From positions 7,140,501-7,204,500 of the forward strand of contig NC_081810.1 of the NCBI RefSeq assembly GCF_030704535.1: 64,000 bases of DNA, written 5' to 3'. How positions within the stretch are numbered: position 1 is the first letter of the stretch; every line of letters starts with the position of its first letter. Under the pieces are notes generated by a model. That model worked only from the letters and a program-made list of their open reading frames with translations, did not search any database and was not told the origin of the DNA. A program made the translations under genes and the position numbers. Source of the stretch: Vitis vinifera. Lineage: Eukaryota; Streptophyta; Magnoliopsida; Vitales; Vitaceae. Of this stretch, positions 10,628 to 20,613 are shown piece after piece.

Positions 10628-13412
10628 TTTTACAATTACTCAGTGTTCTAAAATTTTAATTTTTTAGGATAATTTTCATCATTTTTAAGCTTAATTAATA
10701 TCAATAAACAATACTGTTGTATTTTCAAGTGGAAAAAAATTGAAAATTTCAAAAAATTGTAAAATTTCAAGGGTACGAAGAATGTGAAGAATGGTATGAA
10801 AAATATGAGGATTTCTCACATTCTTCGTACTCTCTCCCATTTTTTAGTATTTTAATTTTTTTAAGATAATTTCCATCATTTTTAAGCTTAATTAGCATCA
10901 ATAAAGAATATTATTATATTTCCGAGTGGAAAAAAAATTTAAAAATATGAAAAATTGTCAAATTTCCAAGGTATGAAAAATGTGAGGAATGGTACGAAGA
11001 ATGTGAGGATTTCTCATATTTTTTGTACTCTTCCTCACATTCTTCGTACCTTTATTCACATTTTTCATACCATTTATAATTACGTAGTATTTTAAAATTT
11101 TATTTTTTTTAAGGATAATTTTCATCATTTTTGAGCTTGATTAATATCAATAAACAATATTATTACATTTTCAAGTGGGAAAAAAAATTGTAAAATTTCA
11201 AGGGTACGAATAATGTGAAGAAAAGTACGAAAAATATAAGGATTTCTCACACTTTTTGTATCCTTCCTTACATTCTTCGAACTCTCTCCAATTTTTAATT
11301 TTTTTAAGGATAATTTTCATCGTTTCTAAGTTTAATTAGTATCAACAAACAATATTATTATATTTCCAAGTAGAAAAAAAAAATAAAAAAAATGTGAAAA
11401 TTTGTCAAATTTTCATAGTACGAAGAATGTGAGAATTTATCATATTCTTCATACCCTTCCTCACATTCTTCGTATCATTCTTCACATTTTTTATACTCTT
11501 ACTTATATTCTTCGTACCATTTACAATTACTCAGTGTTTTTTAAAATTTTAATTTTTTTAAGGATAATTTCCATCACTTTTAAGCTTAAGCTTAATTAAT
11601 ATCAATAAACAATATTATTGCATTTTCAAGCGGAAAAAAATTTTCAAAAAAATTTCAAAAATTGTAAAATTTCAAAGATGCGAAGAATGTGAAGAATGGT
11701 ATGAAGAATATGAAGATTTCTCATATTCTTTGTGCCTTTCCTCACATTCTTCGTACTCTCTCCAATTTTTTAGTTTTTTTTAAAAAATCTTTTTATGATA
11801 ATTTCCATAATTTATAAGCTTAATTGGTATTAATAAACAATATTATTATATTTCCAAGTGGAAAAAAAAATTAAAAATATGAAAAATTGTCAAATCTCCA
11901 AGTTATGAAGAATGTGAGGAATGGTATGAAGAATGTGAAGATTTCTTATATTCTTCGTACTTTTCCTCACATTCTTTGTACTTTTCATTACATTCTTTGT
12001 ACTTTGTTCACATTCTTTATACCCTTTACAATTACTTTGTTTTAAAATTTTAATTTTTTTATGATAATTTTCATCATTTCTAAGCTTAATTAATATCAAT
12101 AAACAATATTATTGTATTTTCAAGTGGAAAAAAATTTGAAAAATTATAAAATTTCAAGGATGTGAAAAAATGTGAAGAAAAGTACAAAGAATATGAGGAT
12201 TTCTCACACTCTTCGTACCCTTCCTCACATTCTTTGTACTTTTTTCAAATTTTAATTTTTTAACTTCTTTTAAGGATAATTTCCATCATTTCAAAGCTTA
12301 ATTAATATCAATAAATAATATTATTGCATTTCCATGTAGAAAAAAAAATTGAAAAGTATTCCTTATATTCTTGTGAGGAAGGGTACGAAGAGTGTTTTAA
12401 ATTAGTGTTTTAAATTTTAAATTTTAATTTAAAAAAAATAATTTTCATCATTTCTAAACTTAATTAATATCAATAAATAATATTATTGTGAGGAAGGGTA
12501 CGAAGAGTGTAAGGATTCCTTATATTCTTTATACATTTCCTCACATTTTTCATATACTCTCCAATTTTTTAGTGTTTTAATTTTTTAATTTTTTTAGGAT
12601 AATTTACATCATTTCCAACTTTAATTTTTTTTTAACAATTCTATCAATAATAACTCAAAATAATATTATTAAACTATGTTATTGTCATTTCAAGTTAAAA
12701 AGTAAATATGAAATTTTAAAAATATAAATAATTAAGGTATGAAAAATATGAGAATGGTACCAAAAAAGTGATAAATATATGTTTGGTACTTTTATCACAT
12801 TTTTCACATTGATTTTTAGTTTTTAATTTTTTGAAATTACAAATTTATTTTCCAAAATACTATCATTGCTAACTCAAAAGAGTATTAGTAATTTATTTTA
12901 CTATAATTTTAATTTGAAAACCTAAAATTCAAAAAATGTAAAATTTGGAGAGTACAAAAATAATTAAGATGATCTAATTACTTAAACTTTACGTATGCTT
13001 ATCAAAATGTTGAATTTTAATACAAATACACATTTCATATTAAAAATTATCATATTCATTTTTATGTTGAATTTAAATGTTTAATAATTTATTAAAAATA
13101 AAATAATGTACTTATGATATATGATGATTTTTTTTTAATAAAAATATGTTTTCAAATTTTATATCAATTTCATTTTTATTTTTTTCCAATTCTATTTTTA
13201 TCTCAATATTTCTCTCATGTTTATTTTATTTAAAACCAAAATCGTTAAAAATGGACGAAGAAATTAAAGGAGAGAGTAAAGGCCGCAACCGGTTCTTCCC
13301 TTCGGTTAAGTGGAATTTTTATTTCAAATTTAAAATGGATGACGTAATCTTGGACATGCGCTTAAAAACTTTTCGGTACGGTACCGAAGGAGGTCCCCTA
13401 GGATTTTCGGAG

Positions 13413-14864
13413 ATGAAGAAAGCAGAGCTGGTGTTCGTCCCAACTCCCGGCGCCGGTCACTACATATCCGCCGTAGAGTTCGCAAAGCGCTTAATCCACA
13501 CAGACGATCGCTTCTCTGTTACCCTACTCCATATGCGTTCATCACTCCATCCCCATACAGATCCATACAACACTTCTCTTCTTGCCTCTGAAACCCATCT
13601 CCGTATCATTGACCTCCCTCCTGTAGATCCACCTCCATCCCATCTAATCCACAAATCTGTAGAACACTATATTCTACTTTACTTTGAAAGCTTCATCCCT
13701 CATGTCAAAGATGCCATCACCCACCTTATGTCAAATCCAGACTCAGTCCCACTCGCCGGGTTAGTCCTTGATTTCTTCTGTCTTCCCATGATTGATGTGG
13801 CCAAGGAACTGGGCCTCCCTTCTTATCTATACCTCACCTCTGGTGCTGGTTTTCTTGGCCTCATGCTCTACCTCCCAACTCACCATAGCCAAATCGGCAC
13901 TGAGTTTGAAGACTCGGATCCTGATCTGGAGCTCCGGAGTTTCGTCAACCCAGTTCCTGTTCGCGTTTTGCCTGAAGCCGTGAGTAACAAGCATGGTGGT
14001 TACGCTGCTTACATAAAGGTTGCTCAGAGGTTCAGAGAGGCTAGGGGCATTATAGTAAATACGTTTTCTGAGTTGGAGCCTTACGCCGTTGAGTCGTTCG
14101 CCGATGGTCAGACCCCCCCGGTGTACACGGTAGGACCGGTTCTTGACCTCGGGGGTCAGGCTCATTCCTGTTCAGACCGGGTTGACCACGGTAAGATCAT
14201 GGGGTGGCTTGACGCTCAGCCGGAATCGTCCGTGGTGTTCCTCTGCTTTGGAAGCATGGGGACCTTCGACGCGCCCCAGGTGAGGGAGATCGCCCTTGGG
14301 CTCGAGCGCAGCGGCCACAGGTTCCTCTGGGCCCTGCGTCTGCTGAGGCTCGATGGCAAACTCGGTGGAAGCTCTGACGGCACGGAACTCAGCGATATCT
14401 TGCCTGAGGGGTTCCTGGATCGAATCGGAGAGAGGGGAATGATCTGCGAGTGGGCACCGCAAATGGAAGCGCTGAGCCACAAATCAATCGGAGGGTTCCT
14501 ATCCCACTGCGGGTGGAACTCCATCTTAGAGAGCATATGGAACAGTGTACCGGTAGCGACCTGGCCCATGTATGCAGAACAGCAGCTGAATGCCTTTGGA
14601 CTGGTGAAGGAACTGGGATTAGCAGTGGAAATGAGACTGGACTATCGACAGATTGGGGGAGAAGTAGTAATGGCGGAAGAGATAGATGGTGCAATAAGAT
14701 GTGTGATGGAGCATGATAGCATGGTGAGGAAAAAGGTGAAAGAAATGGGAGAGATGAGCAGGAGGGCTGTGATGGACGGTGGGTCTTCCTCCAAGTCCCT
14801 TGGACGCCTGATCGCGGATATCATGAATCATCCCCAGTTCCCCACTAACACTGTCACTAACTAG
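13413..14864 (+). CDS. UDP-glycosyltransferase, UGT71-type (UGT-A1)
   Basis: A 483-residue family-1 glycosyltransferase without introns. It should transfer a sugar, usually glucose from UDP-glucose, to a hydroxyl of a small acceptor such as a phenolic, in the cytosol. The catalytic pair is present: H16 in PGAGHYISA and D120 in LVLDFFC. The 44-residue PSPG sugar-donor box runs W347-Q390, with HCGWNS and the terminal Glu-Gln. Oddities: Glu replaces Gly just before the box (ICEWAPQ), and the box reads WNSVP where most family members have Gly before VP. The start is ATG 13413, where similarity to the paralogues begins; the frame stays open upstream to 13146, but that part is AT-rich and not conserved. 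The C-terminus is a few residues longer than in UGT-A2. The 5' flank is unrelated to the other UGTs. Confidence 0.92.
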   Translation: MKKAELVFVPTPGAGHYISAVEFAKRLIHTDDRFSVTLLHMRSSLHPHTDPYNTSLLASETHLRIIDLPPVDPPPSHLIHKSVEHYILLYFESFIPHVKDAITHLMSNPDSVPLAGLVLDFFCLPMIDVAKELGLPSYLYLTSGAGFLGLMLYLPTHHSQIGTEFEDSDPDLELRSFVNPVPVRVLPEAVSNKHGGYAAYIKVAQRFREARGIIVNTFSELEPYAVESFADGQTPPVYTVGPVLDLGGQAHSCSDRVDHGKIMGWLDAQPESSVVFLCFGSMGTFDAPQVREIALGLERSGHRFLWALRLLRLDGKLGGSSDGTELSDILPEGFLDRIGERGMICEWAPQMEALSHKSIGGFLSHCGWNSILESIWNSVPVATWPMYAEQQLNAFGLVKELGLAVEMRLDYRQIGGEVVMAEEIDGAIRCVMEHDSMVRKKVKEMGEMSRRAVMDGGSSSKSLGRLIADIMNHPQFPTNTVTN

Positions 14865-15960
14865 TTTATTGCTTTGTGTGATCACGTGGGCTTTCTTCTT
14901 TCCTTGGTAATAAAAAAATGTTAAATAAATGAATATAATAAAATAGAAGAGAGGCGGTGGAATAATTGAGTGGATTGGGTGTTGGACATGCCAAGACACA
15001 ATCATTACTTGTCATAGCCTGGCCCACCACTGACCACACCACAATTCTATGCTTATAACGTAATGTAATGAGCCCCGATTAGATTGGGTTTGAGAACAAT
15101 ACAAATTAGTAGGGCATGTGCCACAAATTTTGGCATAACTGGCTTGTATTTTGGGTCGGATCAAATATTGGCCGGTCCAAACACAAGGCATTTTACGGTC
15201 TTACCCTTCATGAAAAATTTAAAGAAAGAATTAATGTCTTTTAAATTTTTTTATTAATATAAAATAAAGAAAATAGATTAAAATATATCAAAATTTTCAA
15301 TAATATACAAACATGTATGTATGATACAAACATTTCAATGAAAACAAAAAGATATCACCGTGTTTTTTTATCTTTGTTTGTGCTTAATTATAAAGCTACC
15401 TTAACATACGCCTTAAAAAAAATCTTATAACATATTTTGTGTACTCATTTATTGGTTATTTGATGCATTTAAAAATGATTTAAGATTTTACTTTTCCAAA
15501 TATTATAAGTAGTTTCATTCTTTCCTCCAAAGTAAATAAATAATTTTTTTAATTAATTTAATTTCAGAGTTTGAGCAAATCCACAACATTTTTGTTCAAT
15601 TAATGAAATGACATCGTAATTACATGTGAATTATCAAATAGATCTTCACAAAATCAAGAGTGGAAAAAATTAAAAAATATATAAACAATTAAAAATTTTA
15701 AACATATTTTATCATCATTAATATTAATACCTTACATTGTGGTAAAGATAACAAAAAAAAAATTTATTTATTAGTCATTTTTATTTTATTAAATATATAC
15801 TTTTAATTATTAAGATAAAATAAGATTTTATTCTTTAAATTTGATTGGATTTCAATACTTAAATAATTATTTTTTTATTTATATAATTTTGATATTTATT
15901 ATAGATAAAACTTAAATATTTAATCCATTTTAAATTTTACAAATATATATATATATATAT
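14865..15960. repeat. Duplicated UGT-A 3' flank leading to a PPR relic
   Basis: Parts of this stretch match the sequence downstream of UGT-A2 (26430-26580) and UGT-A3 (46640-46800). For example, the segment with TTATTGGTTATTTGATGCA and TTAAGATTTTA near 15450-15500 corresponds to the region just before the PPR gene. It shows that UGT-A1 was also followed by a PPR copy. No gene lies here. Confidence 0.65.
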
Positions 15961-15964
15961 TCTA

Positions 15965-16215
15965 TTCGATTTCTTAAGTTTGATAAAAATCAATTGGTGT
16001 ATTAGAAGAGGATGAAAACTATTACCTTGTCGCTATTTCACATCACCACTCCCTCTCAACCTTGAACCTTAACCCCCTAATCGTCAATATAGATCTTTCC
16101 CCAAATGACTCGATGCTATAACTCCTTAATCGAAATTCAAAAATGAAACAATTGAATTTTCTTCCTCAACCTCTTCTTTTTAATATTAGTTGTATCCGTT
16201 ATAAGTTTCTTAACT
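15965..16215 (+). pseudogene. PPR relic 1 (5' fragment of an OTP81-like gene)
   Basis: The stretch around 16070-16165 resembles the start of the intact PPR gene (codons about 20-55). It is recognisable by the ACTCGATGCT...ACTCCTTAAT...GAAACAATTGAA pattern, which in the intact gene encodes the region around [10 protein letters not shown] and ETKQLKQ. No frame is kept. It is one of three similar relics (also 22.8 kb and 33.1 kb) lying upstream of UGT copies. Identity is inferred by comparison with the better-preserved third relic. Confidence 0.55.
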
Positions 16216-16920
16216 TTCTAATATTAATTGGATTGGATTTTTAATTTTAAATTATTTTTAAAAGTTCGTAAATTTTATGAATCAAATATGATTTGATTTA
16301 AATTTATTTATCTAAAAAGAATTAAAAAGATTAAAGAAAAAAATGTATTTTAGACTGATCATATATGAGAATTTTTTAAATTAATAGATAAAAAGAATAA
16401 AATAATAAATATATCCCATTTTACTTTATCAATTTTTTTATCTAATTTTTGTTAAAATTATAATTTTATTCCGTCATAGATTTCTTTGAATTTTAAAAAT
16501 AAGTGAAAATAATTTTAATTTATTATTGGAAAAATTATTATTTATTTCGCTCTATATTTTAAATTAGTTTTCAAAAACAACCATATGAATAATGCATAAA
16601 ATTTTCTTTGTATAGTTAGTGTATTTTCAAAAATGACAAAATTCTTAATAAATGATAGTCTTGTACACCCATTTGAATAATTAGTGTATTTTTCTTATAC
16701 AAATAATGTAATAACCTTGTATAGTTATATAAATTTCATATATATACATAAATTATGTTCACATAAATTTCATACATATGCATAAATTATGTTTACCTGA
16801 GTATGTAAACTATGTTCATAATGGTTTGACATTTAAAATAATTAAAACAAATAAAATGATATTTATTTTATTTTTAATATAAAATGTAATTAAAAATAAG
16901 ATAAAATTATTATTTAAATC
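16216..16920. other. AT-rich duplicated block between PPR relic and UGT-B1
   Basis: Bases 16216-16530 are homologous to 22900-23185 and 33265-33520, sharing TCTTAACTTTC, ATCAAATATG and ATAAGTGAAA words. The remainder is AT-rich and carries repeated CATAAATTATGTT words near 16748-16800. No gene is seen. Confidence 0.55.
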
Positions 16921-16921
16921 A

Positions 16922-17150
16922 AATTTATTTATTTATTTTCTTTCATTTTTGGAAATAAAGAAAAAAAATAAAAAATTTATTTAACCATAAAAAATATAAA
17001 TATAAGATAGGTTATAAAATATCAAATTTATTTATTTCATTTTATTTTTGAAATTAAAGAAAAAAGAATAAAAAATTTATTTAACCATAAAAATATTAAT
17101 ATAAGATATGTTAGGAAATAGAAATAATTCAAAATTTATTTACTTATTTC
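16922..17150. repeat. AT-rich tandem duplication, unit about 110 bp
   Basis: Two copies share AAAAAATTTATTTAACCATAA, cut here to its core TTTATTTAACCATAAAAA, and ATATAAGATAGGTTA or ATATAAGATATGTTA. A partial third copy follows to about 17150. Confidence 0.7.
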
Positions 17151-17371
17151 ATTTTATTTATTTAAATTAGAAAATAATTTATTTTAATAGATCAAAATGT
17201 GCCCCCTAATGTTTTACTTTGTTTAATAGCAAACATACAATATATTTTAGTTTATTATTATTTTATATCCTTAATATCAATTAGATTGATATAAGGATGT
17301 TTGGACAATTTTGACTTAGGCACATTTCACCTCAAGCACAACTCTCACCTAGTTCTCATTGGATATTGAAA

Positions 17372-17543
17372 ATTGTGTAGGAGCTATCGACACCATTACA
17401 GCCAAACCACAATAAAGGTGGGACCAGCCGACGAGACCATAAATCATTTCCCTTAGCAGGAAAAATATCAGCAAGGAAGAAGGTAAAGTGCTGCATCAAG
17501 AAAAGTAGGAATTCAGAAAAAGAAGAGACACCTGAGAATTGCA
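17372..17543 (+). promoter_or_regulatory. Conserved proximal upstream block of the UGT genes
   Basis: The words AGCTATCGACACCATTA, AATAAAGGTGGGACCA, TCATTTCCC and TAGCAGGAAAAATATCAGC recur before UGT-A2 (24342-24425). In part they also recur before UGT-B2 (35327-35375). Conservation across paralogues, compared with divergent DNA farther out, suggests a promoter or leader. No such block precedes UGT-A1. Confidence 0.5.
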
Positions 17544-18953
17544 ATGAAGAAAGCAGAGCTGGTGTTTGTCTCGGTAGCAGGCCGCGGTCACCTTGTATCA
17601 ACTGTAGAATTCGCAAAACGCTTAATCCAAAGGGATGATCGCTTTTCGGTCACCATCCTCTCCATCAACTCCCCATTCGGCCCCGACGCGCATGGATACA
17701 ACAAATCACACCTTGCTTTTGAACCCGGTCTCAGTTTGATCGATCTCCCTCCACAGGATCCCCCTCCACCTTACCTTAAAAAATCCATTGCACAATTCCT
17801 GTCAGTTTACATCGAGAGTTACATTCCTCATGTGAAAGACGCCATCATCAACCTCAAATCAACTCGGCCTCTCGCTGGGGTAGTCCTTGATTTTATATGC
17901 ATCTCAATGATTGATGTGGCCAACGAACTGGGTCTTCCCTCATATCTGTTTCTAACCTCTGGTGCTGCTCTTGTTAGCCTCATGCTCTACCTTCCCACCC
18001 GCCATACACAAATCAGCGCTGCCTTTGAGGACGCGGATCCTGAGTTGGTGATTCCAGGTTTCATAAACCCAGTTCCGGTTAGCGTTTTGCCTGAAGCACT
18101 GAGGGACAAGCATGGTGGTTATGCCGCTTTTATAAAGGTTGCTCAGAGGTTTAGAGAGGCTAAGGGCATTATAATCAATACATTTACTGAGTTGGAGCCT
18201 TTCTTAGTGGGTTCCTTCTCCGACGGCCAAGCTCCTCCAGTGTACACGGTCGGACCAGTGCTTGACCTCGAGGGTCAGGCCCATTCTAGTGCAGACCGGG
18301 CTGACCATGATAAGGTCATGTCCTGGCTTGACACTCAGCCGGAATCCTCTGTGGTGTTCCTATGCTTTGGGAGTCTGGGCACCTTCGATGTACCCCAGGT
18401 GAGAGAGATCGCGCTTGGACTTGAGCGCAGCGGCCACAGGTTCCTGTGGTCTTTACGTCGGCCACCGCCAGATGGGAAGTTCGGTAGCCCAAGTGAAGGC
18501 ACGAATCTGGATGAGATGTTGCCAGAAGGGTTCATGGAGCGGATCGGAGGAAAAGGAATGATCTGCGGTTGGGCACCACAAGTGAAAGTTCTGGCCCACG
18601 AAGCCATTGCTGGGTTTGTATCCCACTGCGGGTGGAACTCAATCTTAGAAAGTGTGTGGAACAGTGTGCCAATAGTCACATGGCCACTTTACGCAGAACA
18701 AAAGTTGAATGCATTTGAGATGGTGAAAGAATTAGGATTGGCAGTGGAGATGAGATTAGACTCCAGGTACGACGGAGATGTTGTGATGGCGGAGGAGATA
18801 GATGGAGCCGTAAGACGTGTGATGGAGGCTGATAGCACAGTTAGAAAGATGGTGAAAGAGATGGGAGAGATGAGTAGGAGGGCTCTGATGGAGGGTGGAT
18901 CTTCATACAATTCGTTTGAACGGTTGATCCATGCGATGATAAATACCCGGTAA
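17544..18953 (+). CDS. UDP-glycosyltransferase, UGT71-type (UGT-B1)
   Basis: A 469-residue intronless family-1 glycosyltransferase. Catalytic His is H16 in GRGHLVST and the partner Asp is D116 in GVVLDFIC. The PSPG box spans W343-Q386, contains HCGWNS and ends in Glu-Gln. As in all copies here, the box carries WNSVP instead of the usual Gly-Val-Pro. There is no signal peptide or membrane segment, as expected for a cytosolic enzyme. Differences from the A-type genes concentrate in the N-terminal acceptor-binding half (residues about 40-90), so acceptor preference probably differs from the A type. It differs from UGT-B2 (35427) at about 11 residues, so the two are recent duplicates. Start and stop agree with the paralogues. 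Confidence 0.94.
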   Translation: MKKAELVFVSVAGRGHLVSTVEFAKRLIQRDDRFSVTILSINSPFGPDAHGYNKSHLAFEPGLSLIDLPPQDPPPPYLKKSIAQFLSVYIESYIPHVKDAIINLKSTRPLAGVVLDFICISMIDVANELGLPSYLFLTSGAALVSLMLYLPTRHTQISAAFEDADPELVIPGFINPVPVSVLPEALRDKHGGYAAFIKVAQRFREAKGIIINTFTELEPFLVGSFSDGQAPPVYTVGPVLDLEGQAHSSADRADHDKVMSWLDTQPESSVVFLCFGSLGTFDVPQVREIALGLERSGHRFLWSLRRPPPDGKFGSPSEGTNLDEMLPEGFMERIGGKGMICGWAPQVKVLAHEAIAGFVSHCGWNSILESVWNSVPIVTWPLYAEQKLNAFEMVKELGLAVEMRLDSRYDGDVVMAEEIDGAVRRVMEADSTVRKMVKEMGEMSRRALMEGGSSYNSFERLIHAMINTR

Positions 18954-20135
18954 ATAGTACTGTTCCAAATATTTTTAAAAATTAATTTTATCTAGGTGTT
19001 TTATTTTCAATTATTTTTTATATTTAATCTATTATTTTTAAAATAGCCAAATTCTAAATTCAAAACAAATAAGCACCAACTTAACTCAACTTTTATGTTA
19101 CAACTACAAACAAACCAATTATAAATCACCTTATACTAAAAACTCAATGGTAATTTTAAAAAGTGTTTTTACATTTTTTAACATTTAAAATTTTTTATCA
19201 TTTAAGTATTAAAATAATTAAAAGCATTTTTTAAAATCACTGTCAAATTGTATTCTAATAATGCGTTTAACAATGATTATAAGAAGTGTTTATAATATTT
19301 TTAATACTTGAAAAATGAAAATTTTTAAGTATTATAAAGGTTAGAAACACTTTCTAAAATTACCATTAAATATATTCTAAATCTAGCAAAAATAATTATT
19401 TAAACAAAAATATTCAAATATTTCTTCATATTGCATACATGTTTTACACAATTTAGGTAATAAGTCATTTCACTTTAAATAACTATCAAATAAGGCACTT
19501 GGTTAAATTATTGAAAAATACTACGGTTTTATAGCGGTATTTAATAAATAAAATATCTTAACAATTGAATATATATACGTATGATAAAATCTAAACTGTT
19601 GAATAAAGATATAACTCATCAAAATATTAAGATACAAATAAATCATATAGGGATGTAAAAAATATGACCTAAAAATATATACTTCACACCATATGATTGA
19701 TTTTGTTATGTACAAAAAATGTCCTTTAATATTTTAGCCAAGCCCTCAATTATAACAATAATTAATTTAAATAATCTACTTCCCCGTTCTGGCCGCCTAT
19801 GCAATGAAGTCCAGGGCCCAGACACCTTTAGCGTCACATCATTCTTTAGATATTTTAGGTTGCGGGTCCTCTTCCATACACTTCTGGGACCGTGATATTG
19901 ATACCTAGAATTTTAGGGCTTTGACAATTTGCTTTCTAAATAAAATATCTCTGAAGTTGATATAGAATTTTCTTTCCTCTTTATGACAAGGGATTGTGCC
20001 ATCTTGAATGTGTGGAAGTATGATCATGTGGAGGTATGCCATCTTGAATGACGCTGCATTGTCATGTTGTGAATTATCAAATAGATCTTCACAAAAATCG
20101 GGGTGGAGAAAATTATTATAAGAAAAATCCAATTT
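18954..20135. repeat. Duplicated 3' flank of UGT-B1 (matches UGT-B2 flank)
   Basis: Most of this flank matches 37050-38230 downstream of UGT-B2, including the GC-richer part near 19790-19930 (TATGCAATGAAGTCCAG, GTTGCGGGTCCTCTTCC, GGGACCGTGATATTGATAC). The duplication therefore included more than 1 kb of 3' sequence. No gene is seen; a 75-codon frame on the minus strand is a chance frame. Confidence 0.75.
19145..19385. repeat. Pair of small palindromic MITE-like repeats
   Basis: Two adjacent units, each built from an AAGTGTTT arm facing its AAACACTT complement and ending in sequences like CACTGTCAAATTGTATTCTAA. The same pair occurs after UGT-B2 (37210-37432). These look like small non-autonomous inverted-repeat elements that were present before the B duplication. 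Confidence 0.5.
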
Positions 20136-20569
20136 TTTTATAATTAAAAAAGTTATTGATTCATGATTTAATAGTCGGACTTATGATTAAATTAATAACG
20201 TTATAAATATATAATTTATATATCATTAAAATTAAAAATAATTATAAAAAATTTAAAAAAACATATAAACAATTAAAATTCTAAACATATTTCATCATTT
20301 TATCATCATAAAAATTAATAGCTTATATTATGATAAAATTAACACAATAATTTACTAACTTATTAGTCAATTTGATTTCATTAAATATGTACTTTTAATG
20401 ATTAAGATAAAATAAAATTTTATTATTTAAATTTGTTTGGATTTCAATATTTAAATAATTATTTTCTTCAAAACTATTAGTTTATTTATTTATTTATATA
20501 ATTTTGATATTTATTATAGATAAAATATAAATATTTAATTCATTTTAAATTTTACAAATACATATTAGA

Positions 20570-20613
20570 AGGAGGAAAACCCCACCCCCAAATCTTAACC
20601 TTAAGTTTGTAGT
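20570..20613 (+). pseudogene. PPR relic 2, left part (split by insertion)
   Basis: GGAGGAAAACCCCACCCCCAAATCTTAACCTTAA resembles the CCAACCCCAAACCCTAACTCC region of the intact PPR gene, shown here in part only. The remainder of the relic resumes beyond the inserted repeat at 22785. The call rests on its position and on alignment with relics 1 and 3. Confidence 0.45.

Larger units (their letters stand above)
8100..13000. repeat. Satellite-like tandem array with internal inverted repeats
   Basis: Units are anchored by AAGCTTAATTARTATCAATA (allowing variants). Anchors lie near 10024, 10231, 10439, 10687, 10884, 11132, 11328, 11588, 11816, 12082, 12294, 12456 and 12616. Spacings partly alternate between about 197 and about 248 bp, giving a roughly 445-456 bp dimer across 10231-11588. 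Most units contain facing copies of GTACGAAGAATGTGAGGA and its complement, centred on GGATTTCT, for example 10526-10627. Decayed units are seen at 8.1-8.9 kb and 12.6-13.0 kb. There are no long reading frames. I do not recognise the family. Confidence 0.85.

Noticed and set aside
8100-13000. CRISPR-like or bacterial repeat array
   Set aside because: Units are long and degenerate without unique spacers, and the setting is a plant nuclear genome. It is a satellite-type array.
13146-13412. In-frame N-terminal extension of UGT-A1
   Set aside because: The extension is AT-rich and low in complexity and is absent from all paralogues. Similarity starts at ATG 13413, giving the normal family start.
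14172-14694. Minus-strand frames within UGT genes (also near 18.3, 25.3 and 36.2 kb)
   Set aside because: They recur at the same place in each paralogue as shadows of conserved UGT coding sequence and match no family.
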